Shown: piece after piece, positions 17,125 through 24,340 of the stretch | Position numbering within the stretch: the stretch's first letter is position 1 | How the letters are laid out: the number at the start of each line of letters is the position of its first letter | DNA from: Allobosea psychrotolerans | GTDB lineage: Bacteria > Pseudomonadota > Alphaproteobacteria > Rhizobiales > Beijerinckiaceae | Direction of reading: 5' to 3' | Assembly (NCBI RefSeq): GCF_002917105.1 | Contig: NZ_PQFZ01000012.1 | Span: 62,001 to 126,000, forward strand | Length of the DNA: 64,000 nt | The notes under the pieces: model-generated | Seen by the model: the letters and a program-made list of their open reading frames with translations, nothing else | Told to the model about the DNA's origin: nothing | Databases searched by the model: none | Translations under genes and position numbers: made by a program

Positions 17125-17777
17125 TGCAGACCTTCGGTTGGCCTGAGGCCTATTTCATCCTCCGCGCCGCGAGCTGGACGATCGCGCTCACCGCCATCGC
17201 CTTCATCATCGGCGGCATCTTCGGCGGCGTTCTTGCCATCATGCGGCTGTCGCGGGTGAAGCTGCTGCGCCGTTTTGCTGCCGGCTACATCCTGGTGATC
17301 CAGTCCATCCCCGTGCTCATGGTGCTGTTCATGAGCTATTACGGGCTCTCGGCAATCGGCATCGAATTGCCGCCCTTCTTCGCGGCCTCCGCCTCGCTCG
17401 CGATCTACGTCTCCGCCTATCTCGCCGAGATCTGGCGTGGCTCGATCGAATCCGTGCCGCGCCAGCAATGGGAGGCATCGGCCTCGCTGGCGCTGACGCG
17501 CGGCCAGCAATACCGCTACATCATCCTGCCCCAGGCCGCGCGCATCTCGCTGCCACCGACGGTCGGCTTCCTCGTCCAGCTCGTGAAGAACACCTCGATC
17601 GTCCAGGTCGTCGGCTTCGTCGACCTGATGCGCGCCGGCATGCTGGTCAACAATGCGACCTATCAGGCCTTCCAGATCTTCACCCTGGTGGGAGCGATCT
17701 ACTTCGCCATCTGCTTCCCGCTTTCCAGGCTCAGCCGCCATCTCGAAAAGGTGATGAATGCCAGCCGTAGTCATTGA
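17124..17777 (+). CDS. Amino-acid-type ABC transporter permease
   Basis: This 217-residue HisMQ-family permease is the second channel subunit. Recognisable segments are YILVIQSIPVLMVLFMSYYG and the loop WEASASLALTRGQQYRYIILP. Its start overlaps the previous stop (TGATG), and its end overlaps the ATPase gene by 20 bases, so the three genes are translationally coupled. Confidence 0.9.
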   Translation: MQTFGWPEAYFILRAASWTIALTAIAFIIGGIFGGVLAIMRLSRVKLLRRFAAGYILVIQSIPVLMVLFMSYYGLSAIGIELPPFFAASASLAIYVSAYLAEIWRGSIESVPRQQWEASASLALTRGQQYRYIILPQAARISLPPTVGFLVQLVKNTSIVQVVGFVDLMRAGMLVNNATYQAFQIFTLVGAIYFAICFPLSRLSRHLEKVMNASRSH

Positions 17778-18489
17778 CGACGTCTACAAGAAATTCGGCG
17801 CGCTCGAGGTCCTGAAGGGCGTCTCGCTCAACGTCGACACAGGCCAGGTCGTTGCGATCATCGGCCGCTCCGGCTCGGGCAAGAGCACGCTGCTGCGCTG
17901 CATCAACGGGCTCGAGGTCTTCCAGGCCGGCCGCATCGAGGTCGCCGGCCATACCGTCGACCAGGATCCCAAGCGCCTGCGCGAATTGCGCAAGGATGTC
18001 GGCATCGTCTTCCAGAGCTACAACCTCTTTCCGCATCTGACTGTCGGGCAGAACATCATGCTCTCGCCGCGCATCACCCAGGGCGTCTCGACGGCCGAGG
18101 CGACGACGCTGGCGCGCGACGTGCTGGCGCAGGTCGGCCTCTCCGAGAAGTTCGACAGCTATCCCGACAATCTCTCGGGCGGGCAGCAGCAGCGCGTCGC
18201 CATCGCCCGTTCGCTGGCGATGCGCCCGAAGGTGATGCTGTTCGACGAGGTCACCTCGGCGCTCGACCCGGAGCTGACGGGCGAGGTGCTGCTGGTGATG
18301 GAGAAGCTCGCCAAGGGCGGCATGACCATGCTGCTGGTGACGCATGAAATGAATTTCGCCCGCACCGTGGCGAGCACGACGGTGTTCATGCACCAGGGCA
18401 AGATCTGGGAAAGCGGGCCGTCGAAGACGTTGTTCGCGGATCCGCAGACGCCGGAGCTGCGCAACTTCGTCAGCGCCGGCGCGCATTAG
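17758..18489 (+). CDS. Amino-acid-type ABC transporter ATP-binding protein, GlnQ-like
   Basis: This 243-residue ATPase has Walker A GRSGSGKST, signature NLSGGQQQRVAIARSLAM, Walker B MLFDEVTSALDPEL and switch His in LVTHEMNFA. The Walker B Glu that normally precedes the Pro is followed by Val (DEV), as is usual for the GlnQ/HisP branch. It energises the importer whose other parts are encoded directly upstream. It is the last gene of that operon; a 433-bp gap follows. Confidence 0.92.
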   Translation: MPAVVIDDVYKKFGALEVLKGVSLNVDTGQVVAIIGRSGSGKSTLLRCINGLEVFQAGRIEVAGHTVDQDPKRLRELRKDVGIVFQSYNLFPHLTVGQNIMLSPRITQGVSTAEATTLARDVLAQVGLSEKFDSYPDNLSGGQQQRVAIARSLAMRPKVMLFDEVTSALDPELTGEVLLVMEKLAKGGMTMLLVTHEMNFARTVASTTVFMHQGKIWESGPSKTLFADPQTPELRNFVSAGAH

Positions 18490-18922
18490 GGCGTTTTCGA
18501 GCGTCATCGGGAACGAAGGGAAGCGATCCAGGGAGACGCCGGGCACGGCGCTCTGGATTGCTGCGTGGCTCTGCACTTCGCGATGATGGTGGGGTGGCTC
18601 ATATTGTAAAATATCACGATATGTCTATCATCGCTCGCGACGGAACCAGGCTTAAGAAGTTCCGGAGCGGAGGAAAGTCAGGCGGCATGTCCCGCAGAGA
18701 ATTCAGGGGCACCGAGGGGAGCGAGCGCTCCTTCCCACCTTCGCCGGCTGGAGATGCGGCCTGTCATCCCGGCTGGAAGCCATGGATCTGGCGGGCAGCG
18801 GCATTTGGAATGCCGTTTGACGTGGCGAGAGACAAAATATCCGCGGCTGAGCGAGCTGCTTCAACCATCGCGACCCGGAAAACCGGGCGCTTTCGCCCTG
18901 CGGGGCCTATCGGAGGAACGCC
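18490..18922. other. 433-bp intergenic region before the sugar importer operon
   Basis: I see no convincing gene here. It holds a degenerate copy of repeat family D at about 18495-18590 (GAAGCGATCCAGG and CTCTGGATTGCTGC arms) and the 25-bp shared motif at 18604-18628. A roughly 290-base leader before the ATG at 18923 follows. An open frame crosses the motif but has no ribosome binding site or recognisable product. Confidence 0.7.
18604..18628 (+). promoter_or_regulatory. 25-bp motif shared with 13477-13501, candidate GntR operator
   Basis: The sequence begins TTGTAAAATATCAC and ends ATGTCTAT; it differs from the site next to gntR at three of 25 positions. It contains ATAT-CACG-ATAT symmetry. 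It lies about 295 bases before the sugar-importer operon, which ends with an IdnD-like dehydrogenase, and links that operon to the gntR-dehydratase region. Confidence 0.6.
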
Positions 18923-20155
18923 ATGACTGGGATTTCGAGACGCACATTGCTGCAGGCCGCTTCGGGCGCCGCAGTCCTGAACGCGACGCGCAGCTTCGCG
19001 CAGGCCAAGGAGACCGTGACCTTCGCGGCCGCGACCTTCGCGGAAGCCGGCCGCGGCGACAAGCTGAAGGCCTGGATCGAGAAGTTCAACGCCTCGCAGG
19101 ACAAGGTCGAGGTCCAGCCGGTCGCGATCCCGTTCTCCCAGCTCGCCAATACCGTCTTCACGCAGATGGGCGGCGGTGGCGGGCCGGACCTCGTGCGCTT
19201 CGACCAGACTGACTTCTTCGCGGCCCTCCCCGCCAAGCGGATCCTGCCGATCGACGACATCGTCGATGCGAGCAAGTACACCTTCCAGGCGCCGGACAAG
19301 TTCCTCAACGTCGAGGGCAAGCGCTACGGCGTCGTGTTCGAGCTGGCCAACTACCAGCTCATCTACAACCCGGCGCTGCTCAAGGGCGGCGAGCCGCCGA
19401 AGACCTTCCCCGAGTTCCTCGCCGCGGCGAAGGAGGCGACGGGCAAGGGCCAGTTCGGCTATGCCTTCCGCGCGACGATGCCCGAGCGTTCCGGCTTCTG
19501 GCAGGACCTGACGAACTACGTCTACGGCTTCGGCGGCAACTGGGCCGACGGCAAGCAGCTCACCCTCAACAGCCCCAAGGTCGTCGAGGCCATCACCGCT
19601 TACAAGCAGGTCTACGATGCCGGCGTGATCCCGAAGGGCGCCGATGCGGCGACCTATCGGCGCATGTTCTGGGAAGGCAAGATCGCCATGAACATCGACA
19701 ATGGCGGCGTCGCCGGCATCTTCGCCGCGCAGAACCCGAACCTGAAGTTCGCGGCCGCCCCTTCGCCCTTCCCGAACCGCCAGCAGGGCCTGATCCTGAC
19801 CGCATTGTCGGTCAACGCCAACACCAAGAACAAGAAAGCCTGCGGCGTCTTCATCAACTGGATGCTGCAGCAGGCCGCGCAGTCCGAGCTGCAGGGTATC
19901 CTCGGCGCCGCGAGCGTCGCGACCCCGGTCGAGCGGCCGAAGGCGGATCTGGAGCGTTCGCCGTGGCTCGGCGTCTACGATGCGCAGACACCCTACGCGC
20001 TGCCGCAACTCGTGCTCGGCTTCGAGACCAAGACGCTGGAAATCCAGCAGGTTGTCGTCGAGCAGGTGCTGAAGATCCTGGTCGGCAACGCCGATGTCCA
20101 GAAGACGCTGGACGAGGCGCAGTCGCTGGCGCTGAAGCGCATCGAGCGGCAGTGA
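18923..20155 (+). CDS. Carbohydrate-type ABC transporter substrate-binding protein
   Basis: This 410-residue family 1 binding protein (MalE-like) has a twin-arginine-like N-terminus, ISRRTLLQAASGAAVL, followed by a cleavage region near SFAQA. A GGAGG lies just upstream of the ATG. The mature part has family segments such as GGGGPDLVRFDQTDFF and MFWEGKIAMNIDNGG. Two permeases, an ATPase and an IdnD-like dehydrogenase follow, so the ligand is probably a sugar acid or polyol; this is inferred from context. Confidence 0.9.
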   Translation: MTGISRRTLLQAASGAAVLNATRSFAQAKETVTFAAATFAEAGRGDKLKAWIEKFNASQDKVEVQPVAIPFSQLANTVFTQMGGGGGPDLVRFDQTDFFAALPAKRILPIDDIVDASKYTFQAPDKFLNVEGKRYGVVFELANYQLIYNPALLKGGEPPKTFPEFLAAAKEATGKGQFGYAFRATMPERSGFWQDLTNYVYGFGGNWADGKQLTLNSPKVVEAITAYKQVYDAGVIPKGADAATYRRMFWEGKIAMNIDNGGVAGIFAAQNPNLKFAAAPSPFPNRQQGLILTALSVNANTKNKKACGVFINWMLQQAAQSELQGILGAASVATPVERPKADLERSPWLGVYDAQTPYALPQLVLGFETKTLEIQQVVVEQVLKILVGNADVQKTLDEAQSLALKRIERQ

Positions 20156-20159
20156 AGCC

Positions 20160-21110
20160 ATGACCGACGCCGCCAAGCTCGGCACGGCGATGGCCGGCCG
20201 CTCCCCGCGAAGCGGGGGGCGAGACCGGGAGAACCGCTGGACGCCTTATCTCTTCATCGCGCCGGTCGCGCTTTATCTGGCGGTGTTCCAGGGCTATCCG
20301 CTGCTGAGCGAATTCGTGCTCAGCTTCACCCAGACCTCGCTGCTGGCGCCGCAGGATGCCCGTTATGTCGGCCTGCGCAATTATCGCGACCTCGCAACCT
20401 CCAGCGATTTCGCCTCGGTGCTCTGGATCACGGCGCTCTATACGCTCGCCTGCGTCGTCTGCGCGATCGCGCTGGGTCTCGGTGCGGCGCTGCTGCTCGA
20501 CCGGCCGTTCCGCGGGCGCGGGCTGGCGCGAGCCCTCGTCACCGTGCCCTGGGCGGCGCCGCCCGTGGCCGTCGCCACCATCTTCGCCTGGATGCTCAAC
20601 GCGCAGTACGGCATCTTCAACCACGTCCTGAAGCTGATGGACTTCGAGATCGGCTATGAGAGCTGGCTCGACAATCCCAAGCTCGCCCTGCCGGCGATCC
20701 TGTTCACCACGGTCTGGCAGATCTTTCCCTTCGCTTCGGTCGTGCTGCTCGCGGCTCTGCAGGGCGTCTCGGAGGAGGTGCGGGAAGCGGCGACGATGGA
20801 CGGGGCGGACCGGCTCAGCGTCTTCAAGGTCGCCGTCTGGCCGACGATCCAGCCGACCGTCGCGCTGCTCGCGCTCTTCGTCACGATCTGGTCGCTGCGC
20901 CGCTTCGACCTGATCTGGGTGATGACGCAGGGCGGGCCGATCGGCGCGACCAAGACGCTCGTCATCGAACTCTATACGCGCGGCTTCGTCACCCGCGAGC
21001 TCGGCGAGGCCGCTGCGGTCGGCATGATCGGTCTCACGATCGCCCTCGTCGTGACCTTCGTCTACTTCTGGTACACGCAGCGCACCGAGCGCGCGCAGGG
21101 GCGCCGCTGA
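20160..21110 (+). CDS. Carbohydrate-type ABC transporter permease, MalF/UgpA-like
   Basis: This 316-residue inner-membrane permease has about six transmembrane segments, starting with PYLFIAPVALYLAVFQGYPL. The ATPase-contact loop is EEVREAATMDGADRLSVFKV. It follows the binding protein by four bases and overlaps the next permease start by one base. Confidence 0.9.
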   Translation: MTDAAKLGTAMAGRSPRSGGRDRENRWTPYLFIAPVALYLAVFQGYPLLSEFVLSFTQTSLLAPQDARYVGLRNYRDLATSSDFASVLWITALYTLACVVCAIALGLGAALLLDRPFRGRGLARALVTVPWAAPPVAVATIFAWMLNAQYGIFNHVLKLMDFEIGYESWLDNPKLALPAILFTTVWQIFPFASVVLLAALQGVSEEVREAATMDGADRLSVFKVAVWPTIQPTVALLALFVTIWSLRRFDLIWVMTQGGPIGATKTLVIELYTRGFVTRELGEAAAVGMIGLTIALVVTFVYFWYTQRTERAQGRR

Positions 21111-21937
21111 TGAAAACGCCCGCCTCCCACGCCGTGCGCATGGCGCTGATCATGGTGCTGCTCAGCGCCGCGCTGTTCCCGATCTACTGGATGGTGGTCA
21201 CCTCGCTGACCTCGTCGGCGAACCTCTTCGCCGACCGGCCGCAGATGCTCCCCGATCCGAGCCAGGCGTTCAACTACGCCGAGACCTTTGCCAAGACGGG
21301 CGTGCTGCTCTGGCTGAAGAACAGCGCCATCGTCGCGGTCGGGACAATGGTATTGTCGATCCTGCTGGCGATCCTGCCGGCCTATGCGCTGTCGCGCTTC
21401 ACATTCCGCGGCAAGGGCCTGCTTGGCTTCGTGCTGTTCGCCACGCAGATGCTGCCGGAGGCGATGCTGGTGGTGCCGCTCTACGCGATCTTCGCCAAGC
21501 TCCTGCTGCTCGACACGCTCGGCGGGCTGATCCTCGCCAATGCCGCCTTCACCGTCCCGGTCATCACCTGGATTCTGAAGGGCGCGATCGACGGCGTGCC
21601 GCTGGAGATCGAGGAAGCGGCGCGCATCGACGGCTGCTCGCGCATCGACATCGTGCTCGGCATCGTCCTGCCGGTGGTGGCGCCGACGCTTGCCGCGGCA
21701 TCGGTGATCGCATTCTTCCACGGCTGGAACGAGTACGTCTTCGCGCAGACGCTGGTGCTGAGCCAGGAGCTGCGCACCGCTTCGGTCGGCCTCGCCAGCT
21801 TCGTCGGCGAGCTTTCGACCCCGATCCACACCGTCATGGCCATCGGCGTGATGTACACGCTGCCGGCCGTCGCCTTTTACCTGATGGTCCAGCGCTATGT
21901 CGTCGCCGGCATGACCGCCGGCAGCGTCAAGGGCTGA
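21110..21937 (+). CDS. Carbohydrate-type ABC transporter permease, MalG-like
   Basis: This 275-residue inner-membrane permease has the family loop LEIEEAARIDGCSRIDIVLG and the segment FFHGWNEYVFAQTL typical of MalG-type subunits. It pairs with the MalF-like protein upstream. The ATPase gene follows after 13 bases. Confidence 0.9.
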   Translation: MKTPASHAVRMALIMVLLSAALFPIYWMVVTSLTSSANLFADRPQMLPDPSQAFNYAETFAKTGVLLWLKNSAIVAVGTMVLSILLAILPAYALSRFTFRGKGLLGFVLFATQMLPEAMLVVPLYAIFAKLLLLDTLGGLILANAAFTVPVITWILKGAIDGVPLEIEEAARIDGCSRIDIVLGIVLPVVAPTLAAASVIAFFHGWNEYVFAQTLVLSQELRTASVGLASFVGELSTPIHTVMAIGVMYTLPAVAFYLMVQRYVVAGMTAGSVKG

Positions 21938-21950
21938 GAAAGAAACATAA

Positions 21951-23138
21951 ATGGCCTCGATCACGCTCAACCACGTCGCCAAGCATTTCGGCAACAAGGT
22001 CGCGATCTCCGACATCGACATGAAGGTCGAGGACGGCGAGTTCCTTGTGCTGCTTGGGCCCTCCGGCTGCGGCAAGTCCACGCTGCTGCGCATGCTGGCT
22101 GGACTGGAGACCGCAACCAGCGGTGAAATCCATGTCGGCGGTCGGCGCGTCGACCAATTGCCGCCCAGCGCCCGCGACATGGCCTTCGTCTTCCAGTCCT
22201 ATGCGCTCTATCCGCATATGACGGTGCGGCGGAACATCGCCTTCCCGCTGATCATGCGGCAGTTCAAATGGTGGTTCCACATCCCGCTCCTGGGCGGGCT
22301 TGCCAAGCGCCGCATCGAGCGCTCGCCGGCCGTCAGCGAACTCGTCGAGAAGACGGCGCGGACGCTGTCCCTGACGGAGATGCTCGACCGCTACCCGCGC
22401 ACGCTCTCGGGTGGGCAGCGCCAGCGCGTCGCGCTGGGGCGCGCCATGGTGCGCCAGCCCGAGGTCTTCCTGATGGACGAGCCGCTCTCCAATCTCGACG
22501 CCAAGCTGCGCTCGGCGATGCGGGCGGAAATCACGCGGCTGCACCAGCGCGTCGGCGGCACCTTCGTCTATGTGACGCATGATCAGGTCGAGGCCATGAC
22601 CATGGGCACGCGTATCGCCCTGATGCGCGACGGCGTGATCCAGCAATTCGGCACGCCGCGCGAGATCTACACCTCGCCCGCCAATACCTATGTCGCGCGC
22701 TTCATCGGCACCCCGCCGATGAACCTGATCGAGGGCCGCATCGAAGGCGGCATGATCATGCTCGGCGAGGTGAGCTTGCCCTTGCCGCATGCCTTGGCTG
22801 CGGCCGCCCGCGGAGCCGGGCGCGACCCGGTCCTGCTCGGCATCCGGCCCAACGCGCTGACGCTGGCTGCACCCGGCGGGCAGGGCCAGCTCACCGGCAC
22901 GGTCAGCCTCGTCGAGCATGTCGGTGCGGAATCGGTCGTCGCCGTCAAGCTGAGCCATGCGGCGACCGCCCATGACGAGGAGGGCGCGGTGCCAGGCGAG
23001 ATCATGATCACCACGCAAGGGTATAGCGAGCTCAAGGCGGGCGATCCGGTCTCGGTGGTGCCGGATCTGTCCGAGGCCGTGCTGTTCTCCCGCAGCACGG
23101 GCGAGCGGTTGCGCGCCGGCCTCGCTTTGGCGGCTTGA
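21951..23138 (+). CDS. Carbohydrate-type ABC transporter ATP-binding protein, UgpC/MalK-like
   Basis: This 395-residue ATPase has Walker A GPSGCGKST, signature LSGGQRQRVALGRAMV, Walker B FLMDEPLSNLDAKLR and YVTHDQVEAMTMG, followed by a C-terminal regulatory domain. A short extra stretch rich in Trp and Arg (KWWFHIPLLGGLAKRR) is inserted between the Q-loop region and the signature, which is longer than in most MalK proteins. It drives the upstream sugar permeases. Confidence 0.92.
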   Translation: MASITLNHVAKHFGNKVAISDIDMKVEDGEFLVLLGPSGCGKSTLLRMLAGLETATSGEIHVGGRRVDQLPPSARDMAFVFQSYALYPHMTVRRNIAFPLIMRQFKWWFHIPLLGGLAKRRIERSPAVSELVEKTARTLSLTEMLDRYPRTLSGGQRQRVALGRAMVRQPEVFLMDEPLSNLDAKLRSAMRAEITRLHQRVGGTFVYVTHDQVEAMTMGTRIALMRDGVIQQFGTPREIYTSPANTYVARFIGTPPMNLIEGRIEGGMIMLGEVSLPLPHALAAAARGAGRDPVLLGIRPNALTLAAPGGQGQLTGTVSLVEHVGAESVVAVKLSHAATAHDEEGAVPGEIMITTQGYSELKAGDPVSVVPDLSEAVLFSRSTGERLRAGLALAA

Positions 23139-23152
23139 AGGAGGCCATCCCG

Positions 23153-24184
23153 ATGAAAGGCGTCATCATTCACGCCCCGCGCGATCTCAGGATCGAGGAT
23201 ATAGCCGTCGTTGCGCCCCAAGTCGGCCAAGTGCGCATCCGCATCGCTGCCGGCGGCATCTGCGGGTCGGATCTGCATTACTACCAGCATGGCGGCTTCG
23301 GCACGGTGCGGATCAAGCAGCCGATGGCGCTCGGGCACGAGATCGCCGGCGTGATCGAGGAGATCGGCGAGGGTGTCTCGCATCTCGTTCCCGGCATGCG
23401 CGTCGCGGTCAATCCGAGCCAGCCCTGCAATGCCTGCCGCTATTGCCATGAAGGCATGCGCCATGAATGCCTCAACATGCAGTTCATCGGCAGTGCGATG
23501 CGCTTTCCCCATGCCCAGGGCGGCTTCCGGCAAAGCCTGACCGTCAACGCCTATCAGGCGGTGCCGATCGGCGACACTGTCAGCATGGGCGAAGCCGCAA
23601 TGGCCGAGCCCTTCGCCGTCTGCCTCCATGCCGGCAAGCAGGCGGGGCCGCTGCTCGGCAAGCGCGTGCTGGTGACGGGCTGCGGGCCGATCGGCGCGCT
23701 CTGCATCGTGGTCGCGCGCCTGGGTGGAGCGGCCCAGATCCACGCGACCGATGTTGCGGATGCGCCGCTAGTGACGGCCCGGGCACTTGGTGCCACGCAG
23801 GCCGTCAACATCGCGGCGCAGCCTGAGGCGCTCGCGGCCTATGGCGCCGACAAGGGCAGCTTCGACGTCCTGTTCGAAGCCTCGGGCAATGGCCGCGCCT
23901 TGGCCGGCGCTCTCGATGCCATGCGTCCTGGCGGCGTCATCGTGCAGGTCGGTCTCGGCGGCGACATGACCCTGCCGATGAACCTTATCGTCGCCAAGGA
24001 ACTGCGCCTGCACGGCACCTTCCGCTTTGACGCAGAGTTCCAGCTCGCCGTCGATCTGATGAGCAACGGTCTCGTCGATCTGAAGCCGCTGATCAGCGCC
24101 ACCTTGCCGTTCGAGCGGGCGGTTGAGGCTTTCGAGCTCGCCGCCGACCGCTCGCGCGCGATGAAGGTGCAGTTGGCGTTCTGA
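23153..24184 (+). CDS. idnD: Zinc-dependent dehydrogenase, L-idonate 5-dehydrogenase-like
   Basis: This 343-residue medium-chain dehydrogenase has the catalytic zinc residues Cys37 (GGICGSDLHYY) and His62/Glu63 (MALGHEIAG). The four structural-zinc Cys lie in CNACRYCHEGMRHEC, and the cofactor motif is TGCGPIGALC. The HYYQHGGFG and KQPMALGHE segments are those of L-idonate 5-dehydrogenases, which oxidise L-idonate to 5-ketogluconate. The ATG at 23153 has AAGGAGG upstream. It closes the sugar-importer operon and pairs logically with the gluconate 5-dehydrogenase-like SDR at 11371. L-gulonate or a related acid is possible. Confidence 0.82.
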   Translation: MKGVIIHAPRDLRIEDIAVVAPQVGQVRIRIAAGGICGSDLHYYQHGGFGTVRIKQPMALGHEIAGVIEEIGEGVSHLVPGMRVAVNPSQPCNACRYCHEGMRHECLNMQFIGSAMRFPHAQGGFRQSLTVNAYQAVPIGDTVSMGEAAMAEPFAVCLHAGKQAGPLLGKRVLVTGCGPIGALCIVVARLGGAAQIHATDVADAPLVTARALGATQAVNIAAQPEALAAYGADKGSFDVLFEASGNGRALAGALDAMRPGGVIVQVGLGGDMTLPMNLIVAKELRLHGTFRFDAEFQLAVDLMSNGLVDLKPLISATLPFERAVEAFELAADRSRAMKVQLAF

Positions 24185-24282
24185 TCCAATCTCGCAATGG
24201 AGCGGTCGTTGGCCTCAAGTCGGGCCTGCGATCGCGCCGTCTCCCGATCGAAGAAAATCCCGCATAGCCTGCAAAATACCCC

Positions 24283-24313
24283 TTGAACCTCTAGTGACTA
24301 GAGCAATTAAGCT
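24283..24313 (+). promoter_or_regulatory. MerR-type promoter of the zinc ATPase
   Basis: TTGAAC (24283-24288) and TAAGCT (24308-24313) are separated by 19 bases, and the spacer holds the dyad CTCTAG-TGA-CTAGAG. Long-spacer promoters with a central dyad are the mark of MerR-family activators such as ZntR or CadR. No zinc-type MerR gene is in this window, so the activator must be elsewhere. Confidence 0.65.
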
Positions 24314-24340
24314 CGTCATCACTGGTCAAGGAGATCTCTG

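Noticed and set aside
18558..18923. A 122-codon open frame before the sugar importer
   Set aside because: It runs across a decayed repeat and the shared operator, has no ribosome binding site and no family resemblance.
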